64,000 nucleotides of DNA from JBKECY01 sp047975025 (GCA_047975025.1 JBKECY010000079.1:1-64000); one strand, 5' to 3'. Positions 41,685 through 50,881 are shown, counted from the first letter of the stretch. Notes: a model not told the origin generated them from the sequence alone. Translations and numbers: made by a program.

Positions 41685-43262
41685 ATGGAAGTCAGACTGC
41701 TTCGTAACAAACCATTTCTCTATATAACAGAATTTTTTGCAGGGATGTCAGTCATGGCGGTTGAGCTGGGAGCCAGTCGCCTTCTGGCACCCTATTTTAG
41801 TTCTTCGCAAATCGTATGGACAGTCATTATTGGTGTCATCATGATTGCATTGGCAATTGGCAATGTATGGGGCGGTCGTCTGGCGGATAAAAAGCATAAT
41901 CCGGAGGGGTTGTACCTGAGAATTCTTGTGGCAGCGGTCTGGATTGCACTGATTCCATTTCTTGGGCGTTATATGATTGTCGGCATTTCCTTGCTGCTGG
42001 CAGTGTTTGTAAACCATAATATCTTAGTATGGGCAGCACTTTTGACCTGTCTGGTGATTTTTGCGTTCCCCTGTGTTTTATTTGGGACAGTGACCCCTTC
42101 GCTGATTAAATTTTCTGTGAAAGATCTGGATAAAAACGGTAAGACGGTGGGTGAACTGGGGGCGCTCAATACCATTGGAAGTATTCTGGGAACCTTCCTT
42201 CCGACGTTTATTACCATTCCGGCGTTTGGTACGGCAGCGACTTTCTTGATTTTTTCGGCGGTATTGGCGGTGATTGCGATTGTATATTTTATTTCGGCAG
42301 GCAGGCGCAGCATAGTTTGCCTTGTGGCAGTGGTTCTTCTGCTTGTGTTGGCCATACGATCTCCCAAAGTCAGTTTTGCTTTTTGGCAGGATGATCTTAC
42401 GAAGGAGGAAGAGTCCATCTATAATTATCTGCAGGTGAAAGAAAGCGATACAGAAATCACCCTGTCAACAAATGTGTTGTTTGGTGTACAGTCAGTTAAG
42501 ATGAAAGAGGACGAGCTGACGGGCCTGTATTATGACTATGCACTCGCGGCGCCGGTGATGGCAGGAGTTACAACCAAGACAGATAATGAAATTCTGGTTT
42601 TGGGACTGGGAAGCGGTACGTTTGCAGACTATTGTCTGAAATATTTCGAGGATATAGTCATAGAAGGTGTGGAAATCGACAAGAAAATTGTTGATTTGGC
42701 ATATGAATATTTTGATTTGGATAAGTCAGTTCAAGTTACGGTCGGTGATGCAAGAGCGTATCTTACCGCTTCTGAAAAAAAGTATGATGTGATTATGGTG
42801 GATGCCTATCAGGATATTACGATTCCGTTTCAAATGTCTACCATAGAGTTTTTTGCGCAGGTCAAACAGCATCTCAAAGACACAGGCGTTATGGTAGTGA
42901 ATCTGAATTTACAGTCGGAAGGGAAGGATTCGATTAACGAATACCTCTGTAATACAATAGGAACTGTATTTCCGTATGTCTACGCGGCTGATGTTAAGGG
43001 AATCAACAGTGAGGTATTTGCGACAAGCTCTGCAAGTGCGCTTCAATCCTTAAAGACAAACCGGACACAGTTGGATAACGAGGCATTAGTGGCTTTGCTC
43101 GAAACCGTAGCCGACCAGTTGGAACCGGTCGAAGCGGGAGACAACATACTGACGGATGACAAGGCACCGGTAGAGCTGCTGGGAATGAAGGCGCTTGATG
43201 AAGTCATCGCAGATGAACTGGAGTATTACAGAGGCATATATCTGGGAGATGCAGATAAGTAA
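41685..43262 (+). CDS. Membrane-spermidine synthase fusion protein
   Basis: 525 residues. The first part (about 10-235) has seven or more helices with AVELGASRLLAPYFSSSQIVW and GNVWGGRLADKK, like the membrane part of fused MFS/spermidine synthases. The second part (about 270-500) is a Rossmann methyltransferase-like fold with LVLGLGSGTFADYCL, VEIDKKIVDLA and DVIMVDAYQD, as in polyamine synthases. The substrate is unknown. ATG 41685 has AGGAAGG before it; ATG 41667 lacks a ribosome site. It meets the WYL regulator gene tail-to-tail with 2 bases between. Confidence 0.82.
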   Translation: MEVRLLRNKPFLYITEFFAGMSVMAVELGASRLLAPYFSSSQIVWTVIIGVIMIALAIGNVWGGRLADKKHNPEGLYLRILVAAVWIALIPFLGRYMIVGISLLLAVFVNHNILVWAALLTCLVIFAFPCVLFGTVTPSLIKFSVKDLDKNGKTVGELGALNTIGSILGTFLPTFITIPAFGTAATFLIFSAVLAVIAIVYFISAGRRSIVCLVAVVLLLVLAIRSPKVSFAFWQDDLTKEEESIYNYLQVKESDTEITLSTNVLFGVQSVKMKEDELTGLYYDYALAAPVMAGVTTKTDNEILVLGLGSGTFADYCLKYFEDIVIEGVEIDKKIVDLAYEYFDLDKSVQVTVGDARAYLTASEKKYDVIMVDAYQDITIPFQMSTIEFFAQVKQHLKDTGVMVVNLNLQSEGKDSINEYLCNTIGTVFPYVYAADVKGINSEVFATSSASALQSLKTNRTQLDNEALVALLETVADQLEPVEAGDNILTDDKAPVELLGMKALDEVIADELEYYRGIYLGDADK

Positions 43263-43264
43263 TA

Positions 43265-44203
43265 TTAAAGCGTTTCGTAGTAGTCTGCTATTTTCCGTGT
43301 TTTTAAAAGCACGAGTTCTTTGAGTTTGGCGGGATAGATAGCGCTGATTTCCATGCCAAAAGAAGAAAAATAATTGGAAATGAACTTTTCTTCTCCAGGA
43401 TTGTAAAAACCTTTGATACATGCTCTGCCGTCTTTGTAATCTAGCGACATGGAGGGGTAATGTTCTTTAAAAAACAGATCTGCTCCTTTGGAGGTTACAA
43501 AGACTTCAAAGTCGACGGCATTCTGTTTCTTGAAGAGATTGTTAGTAGTAGATTTTAGTTTTTCAATAGAAATCGGTGTGTGACATGCAGCATCCAGCTT
43601 TGTAATCTTATCGCATCGTAACACTTGTATTTGGCCAGATACATGATTATAAGCTGTCGCATACCACTGTCCATAAGAGGAGGTGACAGCGAAAAATTGA
43701 AGGGTTATTTTTTGTACATCATGCCCTTTTTTATAGCTAACAGAGCTCACCTTATTTTCGAGGGCATGTTCTAAAATATCCTTTAGAAAGGGGCTGCTGT
43801 TAGGGTGTTTTTGAGAGGCCAGCGAAAAAATCTTCTCCATTTTTTTCAGTTTTGCAATGTGCTCTCCTGAAAGGCAGGATTCAAATTTTAATTTCAGTTT
43901 TGCAAGGTCCAGATGAAACGGAGTAGATTGATATGCGCGTAAGGTCAGCATCGCAAAATATAGAGAATACAATTCATCAATTGTGAAAATAATGGGTGAC
44001 AGGAGCCGGTTTTTTAGAATACCATAGCGCCCATGTCGTCCATGCTCTGCATAAATCGGCATGCCAATAGCTTCCAACGACTGAATATCCCGCAAAGCGG
44101 TACTTTTTGAAATCTGATATCTTGTCATCAGGTTCTTTAAATTAAAAAAATCCTTATTATTAAGGTAAATCATCATTTCGGCAAGACGTTCTGATTTATT
44201 CAT
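43265..44203 (-). CDS. YafY-type HTH/WYL-domain transcriptional regulator
   Basis: 312 residues. N-terminal DeoR-like winged helix (about 1-60: ERLAEMMIYLNNKDFFNLKNL, STALRDIQSLEAIGMPIYAE) and a WYL-type domain (about 140-220) with the related QWYATAYNHVSGQIQVLRCDKI. WYL proteins sense ligands such as nucleic acids or metabolites. ATG 44203 is used since GGAG is 7 bases before it. Divergent from the PNPOx-type flavoprotein gene, which it likely controls. Confidence 0.82.
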   Translation of the reverse strand: MNKSERLAEMMIYLNNKDFFNLKNLMTRYQISKSTALRDIQSLEAIGMPIYAEHGRHGRYGILKNRLLSPIIFTIDELYSLYFAMLTLRAYQSTPFHLDLAKLKLKFESCLSGEHIAKLKKMEKIFSLASQKHPNSSPFLKDILEHALENKVSSVSYKKGHDVQKITLQFFAVTSSYGQWYATAYNHVSGQIQVLRCDKITKLDAACHTPISIEKLKSTTNNLFKKQNAVDFEVFVTSKGADLFFKEHYPSMSLDYKDGRACIKGFYNPGEEKFISNYFSSFGMEISAIYPAKLKELVLLKTRKIADYYETL

Positions 44204-44238
44204 AAGCACGCTCCTTATACGTTAAAAGGTTTCTGTAT

Positions 44239-44266
44239 TTGACACCTTTTTATATTATACTATAAA
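44239..44266 (+). promoter_or_regulatory. Promoter of the PNPOx-type gene
   Basis: Perfect TTGACA (44239-44244), 16 bases, TATAAA (44261-44266), about 20 bases before the gene. Confidence 0.65.
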
Positions 44267-44284
44267 TAAAAAAGGAGACCAACC

Positions 44285-44701
44285 ATGAATACATTAAAAG
44301 AATTTAAAAGAATGATGAAAGCACAAAATGAAATTGCGCTGGCAACAAGTAATAACGGTCAGCCGAATGTAAGAATTGTAAACTTTTATTATGATGAAAT
44401 TGAAAAAGTCATATATTTTTCAACCTTTAGTGATAATCAAAAAATCAGCGAATTTATATGTAACGACCGGATTGCCTTTACGACAATCCCTTTAGCAGGC
44501 GTAGAACATGTCAAAGCACAAGGTACGGTAATAAAAAGCAGTCGCTCCATCTATGATGTGGAAGAGGAGTTCACTCAGAAAATCGAGGGGTATGATGAGA
44601 CTATAACGCAGGCCGGAGAGTATTTGGAGCTGTTCGAAATTCGCTTTACTGAAGCAGTTGTTACCCTGGATTTTGAAAACATTGAAACGCTGGAGATTTG
44701 A
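44285..44701 (+). CDS. Pyridoxamine 5'-phosphate oxidase-like flavin-binding protein
   Basis: 138-residue split-barrel protein: EIALATSNNGQPNVRIVNFYY, IYFSTFSDNQKISEFICND, IAFTTIPLAGVEHVKAQGTV. This is the small PNPOx-like class that binds FMN, F420 or haem; it is too short and lacks the residues for true PdxH. Divergent from a WYL regulator. It may reduce a quinone, nitro compound or similar. Confidence 0.8.
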   Translation: MNTLKEFKRMMKAQNEIALATSNNGQPNVRIVNFYYDEIEKVIYFSTFSDNQKISEFICNDRIAFTTIPLAGVEHVKAQGTVIKSSRSIYDVEEEFTQKIEGYDETITQAGEYLELFEIRFTEAVVTLDFENIETLEI

Positions 44702-44816
44702 TGAAGTATTTTAAACGGTGCCGTCCCCTCGGATTTGTGGTATAGTATATCTGACAGAACTGTCTGCAGCAGTCCCCCAACTGAGTAAACCGCTGGTGAA
44801 AGGGTTAGAATACGAT

Positions 44817-45803
44817 ATGAATCAACTGGAAAAATATCAAACATTAATTATATTTGCCGCTATGCCGCTTGGAATATTACTGGGGCAGATTCCATTTTTG
44901 GAGCGATATGCCGAGAATCTGGTGACGCCGTGTTTGTTTGTGATGCTGTTCGGCGCTTTTTTGAATATTCCGTTAAAGGAGTATCACAAAGCATTTACCA
45001 ATATACGTTTTTCTCTTACGGTGGTGTTGATAAATTTTGTATGGACGCCACTATTCGTCTGGGCATTGGGCAAAGTGTTCCTTGCGCATTCCCCCATACT
45101 GCAGATTGGATTCATTATGCTGATGGTAACACCATGTACAGACTGGTATCTGATTTTTACCGGTGTAGCCAAAGGAAATGTGTCATTATCAGCCACTGTA
45201 CTTCCGGTCAATCTGGTACTGCAGGTACTGTTGCTGCCGGTCTACCTGCTTATATTCGGCGGTGTCTCAGGGACGGTCAATAGCGGGGAAGTTGTTAAAA
45301 GTGTACTCCTTATGCTGCTTCTGCCATTTGCACTGGCACAAATCGGAAAGTGGCTTCTGAACAAAATTAAAACGGTAGCAAAAAGAGAAAAAGCATATAG
45401 TCTGTTTGGTTCTTCTCAGACGATTTTGCTTGCAGCCGCGATTATGGCTATGTTCATTGCCAAAGGAAAAAGTCTGCTGGAAAGCCTGCATGTTGTAGCG
45501 ATTTTATTGGTTCCGATTCTTTTATTTTATGGCATTAATTTTATACTGGCACAAGGCGTAGGCAGGGGCTTTCGCTATTCCTATGAGGATACAGCCAGTC
45601 TGACTTTGACTACGATTGCGAAAAATTCACCAATGACGCTGGGCGTTGCACTTTTGGCATTTCCGGATGAACCTTTGATTCATCTGATTATGATTATTGA
45701 GCCGCTGATTGAATTGCCTGCCATGCTATTGATAACCCGAATACTGCTGCTGCTTAGAAAGCGAAGCCTGGCACAGACCGCGGGACGAAATATAGAGAAA
45801 TAG
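44817..45803 (+). CDS. Bile acid:sodium symporter/ACR3-superfamily transporter
   Basis: 328 residues, ten predicted helices. MVTPCTDWYLIFTGVAKGN in the fourth helix region matches the P-C-T/D signature of ACR3 arsenite exporters and related BASS transporters, and the TIAKNSPMTLGVAL helix near residue 275 fits. No arsR or arsC gene is close, so the substrate is open. ATG 44817 begins the family-like N-terminus MNQLEKYQTLI; the ribosome site (AAAGGG) is rather far, so the start is uncertain. It is followed 10 bases on by the S4 protein gene. Confidence 0.8.
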   Translation: MNQLEKYQTLIIFAAMPLGILLGQIPFLERYAENLVTPCLFVMLFGAFLNIPLKEYHKAFTNIRFSLTVVLINFVWTPLFVWALGKVFLAHSPILQIGFIMLMVTPCTDWYLIFTGVAKGNVSLSATVLPVNLVLQVLLLPVYLLIFGGVSGTVNSGEVVKSVLLMLLLPFALAQIGKWLLNKIKTVAKREKAYSLFGSSQTILLAAAIMAMFIAKGKSLLESLHVVAILLVPILLFYGINFILAQGVGRGFRYSYEDTASLTLTTIAKNSPMTLGVALLAFPDEPLIHLIMIIEPLIELPAMLLITRILLLLRKRSLAQTAGRNIEK

Positions 45804-45813
45804 GAGAACGCAG

Positions 45814-46548
45814 ATGGATAGTACGGTATTTGCCCGCATGGAGGATTTGGCAGTTCGTGCACAAAAGAGAGGTATGGCCTATTCCAAATTCCTGACGGCT
45901 GAGGAGGCTGCACAGGTACAGCGGCATTTTGCGGGACGACGAGATATACGTATGCTGCTTGACGGTGGATTTACTGATGCTGAACGAAGCGTGGCTGTGT
46001 TCGTAAATCCCGAATGGGGAAGTTATGACAGAGAGGAAGTACTGGCGGCGGTTCTAATCGAGGTGCGCAGACAGGACACCCTGACACATCGCGATGTGCT
46101 GGGCTCTGTGCTGGGTCTTGGACTGGAGCGCAGTATTCTTGGAGATATCTATGTGGGGGAACAGATTTATCTGATCTGCCTGGCAGATCTGGCAGAATAT
46201 ATCATTGAAAATCTTAAAAAGGCGGGGCGTATTGGGTTAAGGGCACAGCGTCTGTCCCTGTCCGCGCTGCCGGAGATTACACACGCGCTGGAAGAAAGTA
46301 CGGATACGGTAGCCTCCCTAAGATTAGATGCCGTCTCCGCGTCCATGTTTCGCCTGTCGCGCGGCATCGCTGCCGAGTACATACGGCAGGGGAAAGTCCA
46401 ATTGGCGCATATGCCTTGTGAGGACCCGGCTAAAATGGTGCAGACGGATGCAATAATTTCAATACGCGGCTTAGGACGGGGAAAAATACTGGAAATCGGT
46501 GGGCAGTCCAAGAAGAATCGCACATGGATACGATATGGAATATATTGA
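45814..46548 (+). CDS. YlmH-family S4 RNA-binding protein
   Basis: 244 residues. N-terminal YlmH domain (YSKFLTAEEAAQVQRHFAG, VAVFVNPEWG, LTHRDVLGSVLGLGLERSILGDI) and a C-terminal S4 domain (about 175-240: LRLDAVSASMFRLSRGIAAEYIRQGKVQ, IISIRGLGRGKI). YlmH/RqcP2-type proteins bind the 50S subunit in ribosome rescue, or sit near cell-division genes; here the usual division-cluster neighbours are absent. AGGAGAA precedes the start. It could be co-transcribed with the upstream transporter. Confidence 0.85.
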   Translation: MDSTVFARMEDLAVRAQKRGMAYSKFLTAEEAAQVQRHFAGRRDIRMLLDGGFTDAERSVAVFVNPEWGSYDREEVLAAVLIEVRRQDTLTHRDVLGSVLGLGLERSILGDIYVGEQIYLICLADLAEYIIENLKKAGRIGLRAQRLSLSALPEITHALEESTDTVASLRLDAVSASMFRLSRGIAAEYIRQGKVQLAHMPCEDPAKMVQTDAIISIRGLGRGKILEIGGQSKKNRTWIRYGIY

Positions 46549-46587
46549 TATATTGTTTGAATACAGAACTTGTTTTTGCATAGGGAA

Positions 46588-46609
46588 AGAGCCCGCTTGC
46601 GCAGGCTCT
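46588..46609 (+). terminator. Hairpin after the S4 protein gene
   Basis: AGAGCC pairs with GGCTCT around CGCTTGCGCA, whose inner GCGC can also pair. No U-run follows, so it is a weak terminator at best. Confidence 0.45.
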
Positions 46610-46765
46610 GAAAGGAAAATTGAAAAAAGTTTAATTCGTGTTGCTATTTGGTTGTAAATATATCATACTTTAAATTTGTGAAAGTAATGTGAAAGTAATG
46701 TGAAAATAAAATGTAAATAATGTGAAAAGCAGAGTGTGCCTGATGAGCAATGGAGAGCAAAAGCG

Positions 46766-47440
46766 ATGATGGAATGGAACAAGGGCAAGGATCGGAGGAC
46801 TTATGTTGAAGACTATGTTGTCTTCGATCTGGAAACAACAGGAATCAGTGTAGCAAAAGATGAAATCATAGAAATTGCGGCGGTTAAAGTAAAAGGTCAT
46901 AAAATCGTGGATACATTCTCTACCTTTGTCAATCCGGGCAGACCAATTCCCAGCCAGGCAACCAGAGTTAACGGAATCACAGATGCGATGGTCGCCGGGG
47001 CACCGACCATTGAAAAAGGCGTGTCGGATTTTTTGCGGTTTGCTGAGAAATTCGTGCTGGTAGGACATAACATCCGCTCCTTTGATCTTAAATTCATTTA
47101 TCAGGCGGCCAATCAACTGCTGAATCTAAGTGTTGACAATGATTACGTCGACACACTGCCCATGGCCAGAAGCAGTCTGCCGCAGTTGACTTCGTATAAA
47201 CTTGGTGTGATTTCAGAGTTTTTTCACATTGACACACAAGGGGCGCACAGAGCCCTTAATGATTGTATGATGAACCAGCGCTGTTTTGAAGAGCTGGGTA
47301 AATTAGCGCCGCAGGTGCAGGTGCAGCTCTGCCCCAGATGCGGCAGTACCCTTGCCAAAAGAAATGGGAAGTTCGGTGCTTTCTGGGGCTGTACCGGTTT
47401 CCCCGATTGCCGTTTTACGAAGAATATTACAGAAGGCTAA
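46766..47440 (+). CDS. DnaQ-like 3'-5' exonuclease with topoisomerase-type zinc ribbon
   Basis: 224 residues. The DEDDh exonuclease motifs are FDLETTG (Exo I), GHNIRSFDLKFI (Exo II) and HRALNDC (Exo III with the catalytic His). A C-terminal zinc ribbon of the topoisomerase I type (LCPRCGSTL..., WGCTGFPDC) ends the protein. This combination suggests a nuclease acting on DNA ends in proofreading or repair. ATG 46766 is chosen since GGAG is nine bases upstream; the GTG 30 bases earlier has no site. Confidence 0.87.
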   Translation: MMEWNKGKDRRTYVEDYVVFDLETTGISVAKDEIIEIAAVKVKGHKIVDTFSTFVNPGRPIPSQATRVNGITDAMVAGAPTIEKGVSDFLRFAEKFVLVGHNIRSFDLKFIYQAANQLLNLSVDNDYVDTLPMARSSLPQLTSYKLGVISEFFHIDTQGAHRALNDCMMNQRCFEELGKLAPQVQVQLCPRCGSTLAKRNGKFGAFWGCTGFPDCRFTKNITEG

Positions 47441-47452
47441 AAAGGTATTTAG

Positions 47453-48634
47453 ATGATCTATGTAAAGGATTTGCTGGAACTCGAAAGTTTTAGAACGTTC
47501 GATACCATCGGTGAGCGGGTGGGAATGAACCGCAGAGTATCGTGGCCGAACATTGCACAGACAGCCAGTATCAAGGAATGGCTGGTGGGGGGCGATGTGA
47601 TTTTGATGACCGGAATCGGGCTGCAGGTCACAGCGGATTTTCTCAACAGCATTCTCAAACAGGCCGTTGAGGGTAACGCAGCCTGCCTGGTGATCCTGCT
47701 GCATGAGGACCATATTACCAAAGTGCCCGAAGAGTCAATCCAATATGCAGTTGAGCGGGATATCCAGATTTTTCAGGCACCTTGGGATACTCGTTTATCC
47801 AATGTAATCATGGATGTTTCGAGCCTTGCGTTCAATGACCTGCACAAAGAAGCCCTGATGAATGAGTTCATGGAAAAATTATTGACGAATCATCTGGATT
47901 TTGCAGATGCGGGGAATCAGGAAAAACTGAAGAAAAATCATCTGTACCATGCTAAGCAAACGGCGATTGCCCGGTTTTATAATGTTCCCGGGGCGGAAAA
48001 GGGTGAAAAAGACACCTATATCACAACACAAAAGCAGATGTGCTCTTTTATGTATACGTATCTGAAATCCTATCTGACACATCTATACTATATCGTCAGA
48101 AACGATGAAATGATTTTTGTATTTGGTCAGGGTGCTTACGACAAAGAGGGAATTCTGCAGTTGTTCGAACACCTTTCAGATGAGCTTGGCCGCACCTTTC
48201 CCGAAGCACAATTTCTGTTCGGTATTGGAAATCCTGTGGAGCATGCACAACAACTGTCCCTAAGCTATGAGCAGGCCAAAAAGGCGTTGCTCGTAAGGAA
48301 GTGCAAAACGGTTGTGGATTACGATGGTCTGGGAATCTTTCAGCTGCTGCTAGAGATCAAAGACCAGAGACGTATTGCCGAGTATGTGGACAAGGAACTG
48401 CATGCGTTGTTTGAATTCGACCGGAAAAATCATCAGGAGCTGGTAAAAACGCTGCAGTGCTATCTGCAGTGCAATGCAAGTCTGGTACATGCGGCAGCGC
48501 AGTTGTACATACACCGCAATACCTTAATCAAACGCATAGAAAAAATCGAAGAAATCCTTCAAGTTTCTTTGAAAGATGCGGCGACAAGAAATACATATTA
48601 TAATTGTTTTACACTGTTGGAATACTTAGAGTGA
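47453..48634 (+). CDS. PucR-family purine-catabolism-type regulator
   Basis: 393 residues. An N-terminal PucR domain (about 1-125: VKDLLELESFRTFDTIG, SIKEWLVGGDVILMTGIGL), a central GGDEF-like region (about 220-300) and the C-terminal helix-turn-helix (YLQCNASLVHAAAQLYIHRNTLIKRIEKI). PucR controls purine use in Bacillus, and the next genes are a purine permease and a hydrolase, so the target is clear from context. Two palindromic sites, TATACGATTCGTATA and GTATACGAAGCATAC, lie just after this gene at the permease promoter. It starts 12 bases after the exonuclease gene. Confidence 0.85.
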   Translation: MIYVKDLLELESFRTFDTIGERVGMNRRVSWPNIAQTASIKEWLVGGDVILMTGIGLQVTADFLNSILKQAVEGNAACLVILLHEDHITKVPEESIQYAVERDIQIFQAPWDTRLSNVIMDVSSLAFNDLHKEALMNEFMEKLLTNHLDFADAGNQEKLKKNHLYHAKQTAIARFYNVPGAEKGEKDTYITTQKQMCSFMYTYLKSYLTHLYYIVRNDEMIFVFGQGAYDKEGILQLFEHLSDELGRTFPEAQFLFGIGNPVEHAQQLSLSYEQAKKALLVRKCKTVVDYDGLGIFQLLLEIKDQRRIAEYVDKELHALFEFDRKNHQELVKTLQCYLQCNASLVHAAAQLYIHRNTLIKRIEKIEEILQVSLKDAATRNTYYNCFTLLEYLE

Positions 48635-48643
48635 AGCGTGTTA

Positions 48644-48672
48644 TTGCAAGCCTATTATACGATTCGTATACT
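48644..48672 (+). promoter_or_regulatory. Promoter of the purine permease operon
   Basis: TTGCAA (48644-48649), 17 bases, TATACT (48667-48672). The -10 is overlapped by the first operator-like palindrome. Confidence 0.65.
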
Positions 48673-48702
48673 GAATTCTCAGAAAAAGTATACGAAGCAT
48701 AC
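48656..48702 (+). promoter_or_regulatory. Twin operator-like palindromes, probable PucR sites
   Basis: TATACGATTCGTATA (48656-48670) and GTATACGAAGCATAC (48688-48702), centres 32 bases apart, about three helical turns. One lies over the -10, the other after the start point. Confidence 0.6.
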
Positions 48703-48746
48703 ATTGTAGGGGCGGAGAAATCATGCTAGTATCATTTGAAGTAAGG

Positions 48747-48785
48747 CAATGGGGCCCGATATGGCGCCCATTGTCTTTTTTTGCG
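48747..48785 (+). terminator. Terminator in the purine permease leader
   Basis: CAATGGG (48747-48753) pairs with CCCATTG (48767-48773), followed by TCTTTTTTT. It lies between the promoter and the permease gene, so it must be read through: an attenuator or riboswitch platform. CATTG at 48702-48706 could compete for its left arm. Confidence 0.8.
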
Positions 48786-48841
48786 TCAATGTAACTGCAA
48801 AATGAGCAATGCTCGTGACTTCAAGTGAAAGGATGAAGAAT

Positions 48842-50188
48842 ATGGAAAAAGGAAATGAAACATCGCCGCTGACTGTGGCCGTTAACCAGAAGATGTCACC
48901 GGGGGAATTAATCTTGTTCGCCGTACAGCATCTGCTGGGGATTACATTTTTGCTGGTAGTGCCTGGGCTGATTGGAGCCGCCTGCGGACTCTCTGACGCA
49001 GAAGTCGGGTATCTTGTACAGGCCTGCTTCTTTACAGTGGGCTTGGTGACGATACTGCAGTCATGCTTCATGCTGAAGCTGCCGGCAGTACATGGACCGA
49101 CAGCGGTCTTTATGTCAGCTATTTTAACGACCGGAGTTGCTTTTGGTCTGGGTACGGCATATGGCTCCCTGTTCGTAGCGGGCGGTATTGTGGCGCTGCT
49201 CTCTATCCCGATCAAGAAATTCGGGCTAATCGGGAAATGCACAAAATTCCTGACCGCACCAATTGTATTCGGCACGCTGCTGCTGATCATAGGAACACAG
49301 CTTTCACAGATTGCAATACCGGGAAGCTTCGGGACTGCCGGAACGACAGGATATCCCTGGCTGGGCATTAGTACGGCTGTCATCACGATTCTTGCGACCA
49401 TCGGATTCATGCTGTTCGGCAAAGACGGTATCATGAAACGTGGCGCCATGCTCTGGGGCATCATCATTGGCACCATATGTTATGCGGTCATAGGCGGCAT
49501 TGACATAAGTTCTGTGGCAAGCGCCAGTGTGGTCAGTGCACCGAAGCTGTTCCCCTTCGGATTTAGTATCAACCCAGGTGTCGTTGTACTGATGCTGCTT
49601 GCATATCTGCATTCGACTTCGGAAGCACTGGGAATGTATAATCTGCTCGCAGGCTGGGATAACCAAAAAGTCAGCGAACAGCGTGCCAACGGCGGTATCT
49701 TTGGTATGGCGATTGGCAATATGATCGGCTCGGCGATTGGCGGTGTACCGACCACGACCTATCCGGAGAATGTCGGTATTATCAGAGTAACCGGCGTAGG
49801 AAGCCGGTTCGCAACATGCCTGATGGGTGTGATGGCTTTGCTATTAGGCTTTTTTCCAAAAATCGGCATGCTGATTGCAGTCATTCCGTCAAGTGTTTTA
49901 AGCGGTGCCACAGTCGTGCTATTTGGCATGATTGCATTTAGTGGGGTACAGCATCTAAAAGAAGTTGCCTGGGATGATATGAACATTGTTACAGCAGCGG
50001 TTCCATTCATTATTGCGTTAGGCTGCATGTTCCTGCCGGAGAGCGTTACCTCCCTGCTGCCGGTCAGTGTACAGAGCATCGTTACACAGCCGATGCTGGT
50101 GGGCATTATCCTGCTTGTCATCTTTAATGCGGTAATCAATATGCTGCTGCGGCCAATACAGGAAAGAAAGAATAGTAAGAGTAAATAA
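48842..50188 (+). CDS. NCS2-family xanthine/uracil-type permease
   Basis: 448 residues, about fourteen helices. NCS2 motifs: QHLLGITFLLVVPGLIG at the N-terminus, VHGPTAVFMSAI, the substrate-region STSEALGMYNLLAGW and the signature GGVPTTTYPENVGIIRVTGVGSR. It imports a purine (or uracil) by proton symport. ATG 48842 is chosen since AAAGG lies nine bases before it. The PucR gene upstream and the hydrolase downstream point to a purine base or urate. Confidence 0.87.
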   Translation: MEKGNETSPLTVAVNQKMSPGELILFAVQHLLGITFLLVVPGLIGAACGLSDAEVGYLVQACFFTVGLVTILQSCFMLKLPAVHGPTAVFMSAILTTGVAFGLGTAYGSLFVAGGIVALLSIPIKKFGLIGKCTKFLTAPIVFGTLLLIIGTQLSQIAIPGSFGTAGTTGYPWLGISTAVITILATIGFMLFGKDGIMKRGAMLWGIIIGTICYAVIGGIDISSVASASVVSAPKLFPFGFSINPGVVVLMLLAYLHSTSEALGMYNLLAGWDNQKVSEQRANGGIFGMAIGNMIGSAIGGVPTTTYPENVGIIRVTGVGSRFATCLMGVMALLLGFFPKIGMLIAVIPSSVLSGATVVLFGMIAFSGVQHLKEVAWDDMNIVTAAVPFIIALGCMFLPESVTSLLPVSVQSIVTQPMLVGIILLVIFNAVINMLLRPIQERKNSKSK

Positions 50189-50203
50189 AGTTAGGAGATT
50201 CGT

Positions 50204-50881
50204 ATGGAAAGTTATTTTGACAATAGTAAGAAAACAGTTCCGCAAAAATTACATGAGGTCTTTTTGACCCGGCAGGATACGGCAATTATCACAGTAGACA
50301 TGCATGAAGGGCATCTTTCAACGGATCCGGATTGTCCATGCCCATCCCCGCGCGGCCGCGAGATTATCGAGCCTTTGAATCAATTCGTACAGGAGTGCAG
50401 AGAGCTTAAGATGCCGGTCATACATGTACGCTCCATCTTGAGAAAAGGCGGTGTTGACGAAAAATTGTACTCTTCGGCATGGAGGATGGTATTTCCCATG
50501 ACTGTAGGAGAAATCAAAAACATCGACGAACATGCGATTGAAGGAACTAAGTGGAACGAGTTCTCAATCGAAGTAAAAGAAGAGGATTATATAGTGAGCA
50601 CGAAAAAGCGGCTCAGTGCATTTTATCCCACTGATTTGGAGCTGCTCCTCAGAAATATGGGAATCAAGCGCATCGTATTGACCGGATGTATGACGGACTG
50701 CTGTATCCTGAATACGGCATTTGACGGAGCTAACAGGGATTTTCGAGTCGTTGTACCGCAGGATCTGACGAGAGGCAGTGAACATCTGGAAACAGCAGCG
50801 CTTCAGATTATATCGCTTCATCTGGGGCTGGTCGTGGATTCCACAGACTTACTTACCGATTGGAAAAGCCAGAATGTATAA
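50204..50881 (+). CDS. Isochorismatase-family cysteine amidohydrolase
   Basis: 225 residues. The catalytic triad is visible: Asp in AIITVDMHEGH (about 32), Lys in VSTKKRLSAFYPTDLELLL, and the nucleophile Cys in LTGCMTDCCILNTAFDG. This family cleaves amides such as nicotinamide, N-carbamoyl or ureido compounds. It follows the purine permease by 15 bases with TAGGAG as ribosome site. A role on a ureide formed from purines or pyrimidines is plausible. A strong terminator follows. Confidence 0.83.
   Translation: MESYFDNSKKTVPQKLHEVFLTRQDTAIITVDMHEGHLSTDPDCPCPSPRGREIIEPLNQFVQECRELKMPVIHVRSILRKGGVDEKLYSSAWRMVFPMTVGEIKNIDEHAIEGTKWNEFSIEVKEEDYIVSTKKRLSAFYPTDLELLLRNMGIKRIVLTGCMTDCCILNTAFDGANRDFRVVVPQDLTRGSEHLETAALQIISLHLGLVVDSTDLLTDWKSQNV

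Noticed and set aside
44817..45803. Certain arsenite exporter
   Set aside because: No arsR or arsC gene nearby; the superfamily also moves bile acids and other anions.
48673..48785. Known purine or guanidine riboswitch before the permease
   Set aside because: I could not find the conserved core of either class; kept only as an attenuator candidate.
48721..49476. 251-codon frame opposite the purine permease
   Set aside because: Mirror frame of a helix-rich gene; Pro/Ser/Ile-rich and without a ribosome site.
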